Assembly (NCBI GenBank): GCA_003993805.1
Contig: RSEF01000002.1
Span: forward strand, 5,259,160 to 5,323,159
DNA length: 64,000 bases
Reading direction: 5' to 3'
Origin: Himantopus leucocephalus
Taxonomy: Eukaryota; Chordata; Aves; Charadriiformes; Recurvirostridae
In this document: positions 15,054-24,895 of the stretch, one piece after another
Numbering within the stretch: the stretch's first letter is position 1
Layout of the letters: every line of letters starts with the position of its first letter
The notes under the pieces: model-generated
What the model was told of the DNA's origin: nothing
The model's database searches: none
Seen by the model: the letters and a program-made list of their open reading frames with translations, nothing else
Program-made: the position numbers and the translations under genes

Positions 15054-15968
15054 TTAGTGTCCTGTGTTAGGTAGCACAAGGGAAAACACTGGAGTCACCC
15101 CATGCATTTGGCAGGGTACAGTGGCCCTCTGCAAAGCCTGGTTCATCAGAGGCATCTCAGGAATTTGTCGTAATAAGCTAAAAATATGTATAACTGATGT
15201 TCTTTGACTCACAGTAGTGCCTGATGTCAAGCTACAAGAACAGTGACCAGCAAAGAAGAATGAAACGTGATACAGAAATCCCCAATCAATTATCCTGATG
15301 GTTACTATTGTGCCTGGTGACTGCGAGAGATGCACCGTTTTAACTGTTTTATGGTGGGGGAAAAATAGATCTCCAAACCGCGAACATTTTAAACTGAAAC
15401 ATACAGGCAGCAGTCTTTGCGGGTTCACGGTACCAGTTAGCCTCATATTCCTCACTCTTTTGATCTGATTTTTTTTTTCCCCGCTGACCAGCAGATGTAC
15501 TTCTGAATGAATCCAGATCAACACAGCTCCAGCTATGGGCTTGTGGGCCATGAACCATAGGATAAGGGTGTTGCACATATCCATGAATGTCGAAATTGCA
15601 GTGTGGAGCAAGCAGAAGCATCCGGCAGCTGGGAAACCGGAGAATTGCTCATCCTTGGAAGTGGCGAGGAGAAAACCAGACCTTCTGATCCCTCCATACC
15701 CATCATAACCCCGCGACCTATTTTTAGACGCAGAATGTGGATCCCCGAAGCGCCTGGGCCGGGCTCCACACCTGCTTGCTGCAGGGCCACAGCCGGCGGG
15801 GAAACGGAGACAGTGGCTTGGTCCTTTTTCCTCAGGATTAAAACATCCCTCCTGGACCAAATCCGGGCAAGGCCACACCATCGCTTTCCATCCTTCCATC
15901 TGGTGGCTTCTAACGTGTCCGGCGCACCAGGGAGACAGTCCAGGGCTGCCACACCGGCCAGCTGCCAT
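15054..15968 (-). other. Unrecognised 304-codon open frame antisense and upstream of OXSR1
   Basis: Minus-strand frame from ATG (15966-15968, with G at -3 and +4) to a stop at 15054. It extends well beyond the CpG-rich region into sequence of ordinary composition, where chance frames this long are rare. The translation has no domain I recognise, looks low in typical coding character, and contains no obvious signal peptide or repeat. It may be a chance frame in a divergent noncoding transcript from the OXSR1 promoter, a degenerate retrocopy, or a lineage-specific gene. The evidence does not separate these. Confidence 0.15.
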
Positions 15969-16165
15969 CGCGTTTGGCAGGAGGGCTGCTGGCACGCTGC
16001 GCCCGGGGCCCGCTCCCACCCGCCACGCTCTGAATCCCCCTCATGGCGGACCCGGGCCCAGCCGCCCCTTCCCGCCGCTCCCCGGCCTTCGCTCCCAGCC
16101 CCGACCAGAGGCCCCGCAGGCGAAGGGACCCTGGAGGACGACAGACGCGATTGACAGCCTCTCCG

Positions 16166-16170
16166 CCAAT
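16166..16170 (+). promoter_or_regulatory. CCAAT box (NF-Y site) 1
   Basis: CCAAT within ctccgccaatggga, a good NF-Y context. It lies 32 bp from the second CCAAT in the same orientation, about three helical turns, a spacing often seen for paired NF-Y sites. Confidence 0.5.
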
Positions 16171-16197
16171 GGGAGCTGCGGGTTCGGCAGTTGGCAG

Positions 16198-16202
16198 CCA
16201 AT
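16198..16202 (+). promoter_or_regulatory. CCAAT box (NF-Y site) 2
   Basis: CCAAT within ggcagccaatcgcag, a near-ideal NF-Y context (CAGCCAATC). It pairs with the CCAAT at 16166 at 32-bp spacing. Confidence 0.55.
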
Positions 16203-16273
16203 CGCAGCCCGCAGTGGGCCTTAAACCAGCAGTCCCTCCCGCCCCCTGCCTGAGGGAGGGGAAGATGCGGGCG

Positions 16274-16285
16274 GCCGCCATCTTG
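16274..16285 (-). promoter_or_regulatory. YY1 motif, minus orientation
   Basis: GCCGCCATCTTG reads CAAGATGGCGGC on the minus strand, the YY1 core-promoter element that usually sits just downstream of a start site in the direction of transcription. This orientation suggests antisense (leftward) initiation near 16,290. The ATG inside the motif (16279-16281, minus) opens a 123-codon frame to 15910 that I do not recognise. Confidence 0.5.
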
Positions 16286-16450
16286 TGTGTGTCATCCCCG
16301 CCCTTCCCTTTCTCCTCCTTACAGACTCCCCTCCTCCACCGCCCGCTTTCGGCGGCTCTCCGTACCGGCCCTTCCTCCGAAGGCGGTGGCGGCAGCTGAG
16401 AAAACCGTGGCGGGGTTGGTGTGGTGGCGGCGGCGGCGGGACGCCACGCT

Positions 16451-16462
16451 CAAGATGGCGGC
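16451..16462 (+). promoter_or_regulatory. YY1 motif, plus orientation
   Basis: CAAGATGGCGGC on the + strand, the same 12-mer as the minus-strand site about 177 bp upstream. By the usual position of this element, it suggests an OXSR1 start site near 16,430-16,450 and a 5' UTR of about 310-330 nt. Confidence 0.55.
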
Positions 16463-16535
16463 GGGCGGCACAACCCTCCCCCCCCCACCCTCGCTGTGGC
16501 GGGCGGGGCGTGCGCGCGGCGGCGTGCGCGGGTGA
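16455..16535 (+). other. Potential upstream ORF 1 of OXSR1 (27 codons including stop)
   Basis: ATG inside the + strand YY1 motif (G at +4), ending at TGA 16533-16535, which overlaps the CRE. If transcription starts upstream of 16455, this uORF would precede the OXSR1 start and could reduce its translation. Its presence in mRNA depends on the start site. Confidence 0.3.
16501..16509 (+). promoter_or_regulatory. GC box (Sp1/KLF)
   Basis: GGGCGGGGC, a consensus Sp1-type GC box in the core of the CpG island, next to GCGTGCGCGCG sequence that loosely resembles an NRF1 site. Confidence 0.45.
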
Positions 16536-16540
16536 CGTCA
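16533..16540. promoter_or_regulatory. Perfect cAMP response element
   Basis: TGACGTCA, the full palindromic CREB/ATF site, 220 bp before the OXSR1 ATG and inside the CpG island, where such sites are usually functional. If the start is near 16,440, the site lies in the 5' UTR-encoding DNA. Confidence 0.55.
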
Positions 16541-16553
16541 GGGCGCTCTGGGC

Positions 16554-16595
16554 ATGGGCAGGTGGAGGGAGCAGGCAAAGTTTGGCCGGCGGTAG
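16554..16595 (+). other. Potential upstream ORF 2 of OXSR1 (14 codons including stop)
   Basis: ATG in gggcATGgg (G at -3 and +4, a strong start context) and TAG at 16593-16595, ending 164 nt before the OXSR1 ATG. It leaves room for reinitiation. It is likely to be in the mRNA under most plausible start sites. Confidence 0.35.
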
Positions 16596-16759
16596 CGGCG
16601 GAGGCGGCGGGGTCGCGGGTGCCGCTGCCGGCGGGGGCTCGGCTGGGGGTCGGGGCGGCCGGGCCTTGGGGAGCAGTGCCTCGCCTCGCCTCTCCGCTCC
16701 TTCCCTCCTGCGTGGCTGCTCCCCCTCGCGGCGCGGAGGGCGGCGGGCGCGGCGCGGCC

Positions 16760-16829
16760 ATGGCCGAGGACCCCAGCGCGCTGCCCTGGTCCATCAACAA
16801 GGATGACTACGAGCTGCAGGAGGTCATCG
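16760..16829 (+). CDS. OXSR1: OXSR1 exon 1 (coding part)
   Basis: Encodes residues 1-23 (MAEDPSALPWSINKDDYELQ, then EVI) plus the first base of Gly24. The ATG sits in a strong start context (gcggccATGg), and the conserved PWSIN and YELQEVIG residues fix the start, since in-frame sequence upstream has no family similarity. The YELQEVIG segment is the first strand of the kinase N-lobe, leading into the glycine-rich loop. The donor GTGAGC begins at 16830. The exon lies inside the CpG island. Confidence 0.97.
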
Positions 16830-16904
16830 GTGAGCGGCAGCGAGGCGGGACGGGACGGGACGGCGCTCGGCCCCCGCCCGGTGTCTGTGCGCGCCGCGGG
16901 AGGG

Positions 16905-17385
16905 GGGTGTGTGGGGCACCCCCTCGCTGAGGGGGGGGTGTGTCCCCGCTGAGGGAAGCGGGGGGGAGGGGTGTCTGTCCCCCCTCAGCTGAGGGGGGGC
17001 TCCTGTCACACACACAAGGAGTGGGAGTGTGTGCCCCCCCCCCTTCCCCAACGGTGTGTGTATGTGGAATGGTGTGTGTGTGGGGGTCTGCCCTCCGCCC
17101 CGAGGGGTGTGGGGGTCTGGGAGACCCCTTTCCTGAGGGAGATGTGTGGTGTGGGGGGTCTGCCCACCCCACCCCTTCACTCCACGGGGGGTGTCTGTGG
17201 GTGCGGACCTCTTCCCCCCCCCCGCCGTGGGGGGTGTGTGTTCAGGGAGGGGCTGGGTAGGTGCAGGTCCACTCGGAGCCTCTCCGTGGGCGCGGGGGTG
17301 TGTGTGTGGGTCTGCTCCCCCTCCTCACGCGTGTGCGGGACCCGCAGAGGGGGGTGTGGGGCTGCCCCCCCCCCCCCCAAGAGAG
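16905..17385. repeat. G-rich degenerate tandem/minisatellite-like tract in OXSR1 intron 1
   Basis: Irregular reiteration of G-runs, GTGTGTG and C-runs. The phrase GGGTCTGC recurs at about 17083, 17155 and 17308, each preceded by a GTGTG-type run and followed by C-rich sequence. The + strand contains a canonical four-run G-quadruplex motif at 16953-16971 and a C14 homopolymer at 17365-17378. Alternating G- and C-runs can also form hairpins. Unit length is variable, so I call it degenerate. Confidence 0.6.
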
Positions 17386-20300
17386 GATTGGGGCAGTCAT
17401 GGGGGGCACCCTCCTGTCAGGGGGCTCATCTCCAGCCTCTGCCTCCCTCTTCCTCCCCTCATGCCCGGCTGAGGGGACAGAGCGGGATGGGGCCCACCCC
17501 GTGGGGGCTCTCCTGTCTGCCCGTCACCGTGCCAATTCGGATGCGCTGGGTGTGTAAGAGCAAACTCCACAGCTTATGAGGGCTCCCTCTCCTTCCAGGA
17601 CACCCCCATTCGTTTTAGGGGGGCGACTCATGTCTCAGTAGTTTTGGAGCCCCATGTTGCTTTGGTCCGTGCGGGAGACAGAGGGTTTTGTAGTGCTGCC
17701 GAACGAGCCTTTTATCCTGGGTTTTTGCTGCTGCTGTGAATTTTCATTCATTGTCCTCACAGCTCGAGGCCCCAGCCCTTCTCTCTATTAAATGATTTTT
17801 TTTTTTGTCCCCCCCTCACTCTCTCTTGACTTTAAACTGCACAGTTACCAAAGACCTCCCGCTGTACTGATTTATTGGCTGTCTCAACCATTTTGTTGGG
17901 GTGTGTGTTTGAGGGATATATTGCTCTAGGGCGAGTATGTGACACATCTGAGGTGGTGCCACAGGTGACTCTAAGGTCGGTGCCTCCCGTCTCGCTCTCA
18001 GGAGGCATGAAATAAAGCAGGAGGCGGCAGGGAAAGCTCCTGGCCAAAGACTTTTAGGAAGGAGGTTAATTTTTAGAGTAATCTTTGTGGAGTGCTTTTA
18101 TTTGAAATTTACAAATGATGTAGCGCTATGATGCCCAGGCCTTCCATCCCTGCCTCGTGGGGAGACTTGTTTTCTCTTAAGGAGGGTGGGAGAGTTTGTG
18201 AAAATGCTGTTTTAAGAGATTAAATTCTTGGCATTGTTTAAAAGTAGGAAGGAACTAAAGCTGTGGAGGGGGGGAAATCCTTCTGGAAATCCCTGTTGCT
18301 CTGTGGGATCAGGCTTTGTCCTCTCCCTTTGCTCAGTGGCAGCAGCGGTGCTTTAGGACGGAGACAAACTCCCTGTAAAGACAGAGAAGGTGTAATCTTG
18401 CAGATCAATCCTTTAAACCTCCTTTGGAAAATGCTCCCTGGGGAGGATGATGTTCAGCCTCTCTGAGGAGCAGGAGGTAAAGGTGCAGGGAGGAGGGGGG
18501 AGAACATGCTGCCCATTTCCCGGGAAGAGGGAACTGGATCCGTGTGTGTGTAAGAAATGTTTTTTTGCTCTGGGAGCCTGCAAAGGGATGCTCTGGGAGC
18601 ACAAAGTAAGGATTTGAGCTTGAGTATCCAACGATAGGAGCGAACAGACAATCTGCCTCTTTGTAGCTGGGGAGCAGAGTGGGATGGGAACAAAAGGGAA
18701 TGTAAATGCACTTCTGCTCTTAGGAGAACTTGCTGCTGGAGATGCACATCCTACAGCCTCAAAGTATTAGGAGGAGCGCAGAGATGTGTTGTCGTCTCAC
18801 ATTAACTGACAGAACTTGTAGGAGAAATCAGGAAAGAAGTATTTATTCCTTCTGTATCTTTTCCCTGTCCTTCTGTAAACCAAGCTTCTGGATGTTGCCT
18901 GCTCACTGAATATTGGCGTTCTGGCATGTGATGGAGTGTACACTGAAATGTGTATATTGCAAACATATGGTTTCTCCTTTTAACTTTCCCATCCCCCGCC
19001 CTTACTCTTTTCAAACATTGGTGTGTCTGCCAGTGTCCTGGATGGAGATGTGACGCAAGTTTCCTAGCACGTATATGATTTGTGGGACAAAATGTCACTG
19101 TGTTAACTGAGCTGGACTGCCTTGTCTCCTGCTTCATGTCTCCTGTAAACCTCAAGGGTTTGTTTTTTGGGTTTTTTTTTGAGCTCTCTTTACTTCTGTA
19201 GAGCTATAAAAGTCTTTCAGCAGGGAACAAAGAGGCGTCCTGGTGTGGAAAGAGATGAACCTTGCACCGGTGCTTTTAAAGGATTTAACTTGTTTCCTGA
19301 TGAAAAACGTTGCTCTTTACATTTAGAGTCCAACATTCAGTAGATTACCAGCTCAGCTATTTTTCCACATCAGAATAAAGGAAATCAATGTGTAGTCCAA
19401 TTCCTTAATGTGTGCTGGTTTTGTCTGAAAATAGCCATAGATGGTTTTCATTTGACGTGGATGCGGGAATGGAAGGAGCAAGTTTTCTACCTGTAAAGAG
19501 AACTTCTGTAAAACTGCCCTCCTCATTCTGGCTAATGCTAAAAAAAGGATTACTCAGCACTGGGGATGACTCATGCCACTATAAAGGTATGGATTAATGC
19601 CTGTGTCTGTTATGCTTGGTTAGTGTTAGTAAGTGCTGAGTAGCCTCCTTAGGTTAAATAACTTCAGTTCCACTGAATCAAGGAACCTTGTTCAGGATCA
19701 GAAGCCAACTTTCATTTCAAAAAAGGGTAAAATGGGGGTGGGGTAGAAGAAGCAATGTATAAGGCATTTCTGTGAAATGTACACCCAGAGTAGTGATAGT
19801 CTTGGCAGGTGAATACTGCCTCTGGAGATACCTAAATTTTCATCTAAAAAGAAAAATGTAGTTTGTGCTGGTGGTTGTGAAGGTGGTCTTCCAAGTGTGG
19901 ATTGCATATAAATCACGGCAGTCGTCTTTTTGAAGCCTGAAAAAAAAAATTTGACCTCATGCTGCTTCTGCTGATCAGATAGCCGCACATGCAGGTTCCC
20001 TTGGATCTCACAATTCCTGTTGGAAATGCTGGTAGCGGTAGTGAAGTTGATTGGAACTGGGTCATTCTCATTTTGCTACTCTTTTGGAAAGATGAGAGCC
20101 GTGCTGGCTGTGGCTGTTTGATTTAGGAGCATCCTCTTTGCTGTGAACAGTCTGTGCCAGAAACAGAAGATAAATTAGTGGTGGGAGTGCTCCCTTGCTC
20201 TATTCCTGTGCCCTTTCTCCCCTGACAGATTCCTTCATAGCGATGAGGACAATGCAGGCTGCACGAACAGATGTGGTGGGAGTTTCTTCTCCCCTCAGAA

Positions 20301-23300
20301 ATCAAGCTTAAATTGAAAACTGAAGTCACCATTTACTGAATGATTAGTTTTTTTTATGACTGCAGTTCGTGTAGCTTTTGAGTTGGGCTTTGCCTCTGAA
20401 CGTGTAGGTCTTTTGGAGTTGAATATTTAGATTTCTAGCCATGTTCTTCCTGAGCTCTACATGTGAGCATATGTATGCATGTGTGGGAGAAATTTTCTTC
20501 TGCAGGTATAGAGGAACTTAGAATTAAGATTTCCGCTTTCCCAAATTTTATCAAAATGTCTATGTTGACCCATCTTGTGCTTGTGTAGTTATCGCATGTA
20601 TTGAAAGAGCGCTGCCATTGAAAAAGAGCAACTTGTAAATACTCACCAGGTATGATCGAAGTCTTTGGATGTAAAAGCCGGGCTGCAATGGGAAGCTTCT
20701 GTCCAGTGATAGCTTTTTAAGTTTGTTTTTTTGAAGTGTGGTGTTTATTGTTACCTGTGAGTCTCATGTGCTAGCTGCAGCCAGTTTCGTTGGCCTAACT
20801 ATTTAAAACCCATTCAAGAAAAATGCTACGCACTGTAAAATATAGCTGCTTAAGATCTAAATTGAGTGTTTAGACCTCGGTCTTCATGCCATATGTTTTG
20901 TTTTAGCATTTCCTTGCGGATTCCCACTCCTCCCCCCCAGCCTAGCTAAACAAAATTGATTCCTACAGCATATTCCCAGTATTCAGGCTGGTTAATTCAT
21001 TTGAAGGCTTGCTTTGTGTGCTCATTTGTAAACTTTTTCCACTTAAAGTTGGTAGAAAAGCTTTGTAGTTGTCCTATATTATGTTAAAGCTTGTATAAAA
21101 TTAACTTTGAGCAAATGTAGATCTGTTAGAAAAATGTTAGTGGTCATTCATAGTACTTGATCTGCCTGGGCACTGAAGTTGGGTACGCTCAGTACTGCAG
21201 TTTCGCAGCTGCTTGGACATAGACAAATATATCTTGTGTGTTCCTGAGTGAGACTGAATAGCCAGGTGACTCCTGCATCCAGGGTACCTTTCCTTTGAAT
21301 ACTTGGCACATCTCATTTCTTTAAGACCTTTGATACCATCGCTCTGCTAGAATAGGGCTAAATTGAGTTGATCTTCACCTCTTGGGAAGTGAAAGCAAAA
21401 GGTATTTAGTTGTGCGTGTGTCTTTGTTTAGTGTTTCTGTTGTTTGCTCTCAGATAGGAAAGAGGATAAAATGCACAAGGAAGCAGACTGAGGATGTACA
21501 AAGCCAAGCGGTGGTGAAGGAGGCTGGCTGGGAAGAGTACATTGTTGTTACCGAAGCGGTGTGGCTGCCTTGCCTGCTGATTTGAGGGGAGGGCAGAGTC
21601 TGTTCCTGCTGCTTTCAGCTATTCTGGGGTATTAAGAAAAAACATATGGGGTGTTTCATGTGGAAGTAGTCCACACTTTCCTGTGGTTGATTTCTATGTG
21701 GTAGGTTCCTGGACTGATTAATGTTTAACATTTTCATTTCTCAAGAATACCATTTAAATAGTTTCAATTTAATGCAAATATCTTGGCTAGTGCTGGGAAA
21801 TTTGGATGTGCTGTGCTCCTGAGCACACCTGAGGGGTGTATATGCTGGCTGACAAATGCACGCCTGGGAGCTGTGTTCCCTCTGCAACTGATGAAATCTT
21901 AGAGATGATCAACTTTTCCCCAGAATATTAGTCTATTTAAACTTGGCAACATCTATTTTATTTCTGAGTGTTAGCAGCTTGCCCACCAAGTCAGTGTCTA
22001 GAGATGTAATCTTTTATTAAAAGTTGGAGCTGTTTAAACTGATGGGCAATAACATTGGTTCTTATTGCTAATTGTGTTAGTGAATTGCGAAAAACTGCAT
22101 TTTGGTCAAATTTTCTTGGAAGATTTCCTGTAAAATATGCGACATCCATCATAAATCTCTATAGCAGTAAATTTAGCTGTGGACATGCTAATGAAGCGCT
22201 TGTAAACTCGGTGTTATTAAACTTTCTTAATAGGGAGAGACAGACTTGAGAGCTTTGTGGGTGTAGAAGAATAGCTGTTGGAACTGTGGAATTTGGCATT
22301 GCAAAATCTTTGAAATATCAGGATCCTGGGACTTTCCAGATGAGTTTAGCCTATTACCCTGCACTCACTTTAGAATCAAACAAGTGAGATGCAGATACGA
22401 AGAACTTGGCTCTCAAAGTTGTTGCAGTTTCCTGTTACTTCACCTATGGGAGTTCAGCCTTGACATTTCTAAAAAAAAAAATAAAAAATATCAAACTCCA
22501 TCTATCTTTCCGGCAGTCATGTGGGAAAGTCTCGGAGGCAGGGTTAGGTCCCTGGCTGACAGGCGGTCCAGGCTCTTTACCAGAAGGTCATTGCTCTTGG
22601 TGAACGAGGGGCAATGTGGTACCTCTGATGTGCAAAATAATGCATATGCTGATGAAGGGAGCCATACTAAGAACAAAATCAAACTTGTCTGAGCAAGACA
22701 AGATCACTGGAGCAAATAGCGTAAATACAGCTAAATGACAACAGGGTTACAGATACCTGACTAGGTCCATGATACCGCTTCAGTATTTCTCATGTGCCTC
22801 TCGTGCATGAATACAAATGAAGAGACTGACCTGAGTGTGGGATTCTGTCAACTCTAAGTTTGGTCCCTTTGGTTGTCTGGGTGTGGCGTTTGCCTTGAAA
22901 CACTGGTAATGCATGGGGTTCTCATGTTAATCGTCACAGCCTGCATATTGCTTGTTTTTAACGAGATTATGTGGTCTGATCACATAATACAAACAGGTAG
23001 GGATTTGTGGTGATCCAAGTGTAAGAAGGAAAAATTCCAGTATTTCTTTTCACCCCTACTTGATAGCTACAACATCCAGCTTTTTTTTTTCCCCCAAGTC
23101 CTTTCTTTCACCACTCCCCAAGGTTCTTGAAGATCATTGTTTCCTCATGTACTTCACTGCGTGCAGAATTTTTGCTTAACGCAGATTTTCTTGCAATTAA
23201 GAGAAATTCTACCCCAGAAAAAGATTTGGTTATGTATCAACCGCCACCAAACCACAGTCTAACACACCTGGCAAGGATTTCTTAGACCTTTCTGGTTCTG

Positions 23301-24831
23301 CACCATGGGAAGTCCGCAGGGGACAGCTGTCTTCAAGTCTTAAAGGCTTCACAAATCCCATCCGTAAATGAAATGCAGAGTAAATCCACAGCACTGATTT
23401 ACTTTCTCACCAAATTGTCAAATTAGCTGAATCTTTCCTCCACGCATCCACTGAAGTTTTATACAGCTTGTACTGCATGCTTGTGAAACAACACTCAAAC
23501 TCTTACTACTCAGTCAAATTAAAATGCATTTTTTAGGGAATACAGAAGAGCTCTTCTGAATAAGTTCTTAGTTTCTGGCCAAATTTCAATTTTCTGCCCC
23601 ATCCGTTTTGTCTTGAGAGCTACTGAGTTGGGGGCGGAGGAGAGAAAAATTTCTTATTTTGTTTCATTTCACTGTTTCATGCTAAACTGACTTTGTAGCA
23701 TTCTCCCAAATGGGTATTTCCTTCAGGCAGGAAATGAGCCTATGTAAATTCATCCTGGAGAGAAAAGGTACAAGCAGCTGTTAAAGAAGAATAGTGAGAG
23801 TTGAAATACTTCAGTGATTGTCTCTTACTGTAGTAAATTCTCCTTGGGTTTTGCCAAAATTTTACTGCTTTATAGCCGTGAATAGTAATTTAAGCACAAA
23901 CTTTACTCTTTTTACTGCTAGCACCTTGCTATTAATGAATCTGTGTGGGAGTATGCTCTGTTTCCTTTTCATCCATCCACAGAATTCTTAATTAAGTTAA
24001 AACTGCAGAGTGAAATTTTGACCTTGGGCACCCCACTGAGTCTTCTGATCACGTGGCTTGTCCTGTGGTATCCTCTACTGGCTTATTGTGTGGAAGAAGT
24101 TAAGTTGCTGTTTGTCTTAGAGCAGAATTAATTGACAAATTTTGCAGTTTGTTAGAGGGGAGACTGTTGTCAAATAGGAACATGTTCTAAAAAAAACTAG
24201 TTGTGAATGTGGAATTGTATTTACGTGCTTGTAGTCAGGGTGTGAGATTATTTCTATGATTCTGTTTCATCTTGTAGCAATTCAACATATTTTGTAAAAC
24301 TGAAGTTTTCCTAAACATTGGATGAAAGCTCCATAGTTACTGTTGGATAGGTTGTACATTTTCATTTTCGATTCGGTCTATGTTAGGCTTTTACTCGTTT
24401 TTGGTCTTCAGGGGATTGTAAGTCCATTTTCTTGGGCTCCAGGGTTTGTTCCAGCTCTCTGAAAAGGAAGCTTTGAAAATGGTGCAGAGAGTAGTGGAAA
24501 ATGATGGCATTTGAAAAAGTGAGAGAGCAAGTTAATGGCTATGGGATGAGAGCATTTACAGAATATTTTTCTTAAGAAAATTAGCTGGCCGTGCTCAGAG
24601 CTGATACCTGTGGAGGTAAGTGGGACAGCTGAAACAGCAGTTGGGCATTTCAGGCATCTCCAGCTTCAGGCAGGCAACACCATATTAGGTTATCTTGATG
24701 GCTTCAAAACTCGTAAAGAAGATGCTTCTTGACACGGAGTAAACACCTTTCCTGCAGAATCCCCAGGGATGGATTTTATTATGTCAATTGTCAGAACAAA
24801 CCAGAAAGCTACTGTCACTTATTTTGCTGAG

Positions 24832-24895
24832 ATGCAGAGCTAGAAAGGACTCCCAGGGTCATGGAGTCCAGTTCCCTGCTATAGCTGACGCCAAA
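24832..24895 (-). mobile_element. Possible old CR1-like fragment (antisense)
   Basis: The stretch with aaaggactcccagggtcatg followed by gagtccagttccctgct resembles the reverse complement of the CR1 3' end (ggacc...aggtcat..agtccaa..ccctgc pattern). It is short and diverged, and the edges are approximate. Confidence 0.35.

Larger units (their letters stand above)
16440..16759 (+). other. OXSR1: OXSR1 5' UTR (probable extent)
   Basis: GC-rich leader between the predicted start region, placed by the + strand YY1 motif at 16451, and the ATG at 16760. It contains two possible uORFs and the CRE. The left edge is an inference; starts may be dispersed across 16,250-16,550. Confidence 0.45.
15930..17360. 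promoter_or_regulatory. CpG island and TATA-less promoter region of OXSR1
   Basis: A strongly G+C- and CpG-rich block spanning the OXSR1 start codon. It contains two CCAAT boxes, two YY1 motifs, a GC box and a perfect CRE, and lacks a TATA box. This is the usual architecture of a housekeeping promoter with dispersed starts, in keeping with OXSR1 being broadly expressed. The 3' part grades into a G-rich degenerate repeat in intron 1. Boundaries are judged by eye. Confidence 0.85.

Noticed and set aside
15533..16201. 222-codon minus-strand frame over the promoter
   Set aside because: It starts at TTG, overlaps two other open minus-strand frames in the CpG island, and has no recognisable content. 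Low stop-codon density in GC-rich DNA explains it.
16285..17579. Several long Gly/Arg/Pro-rich frames around OXSR1 exon 1
   Set aside because: They are shadows of the CpG island and the G-rich repeat; only the 70 nt of exon 1 match a protein family.
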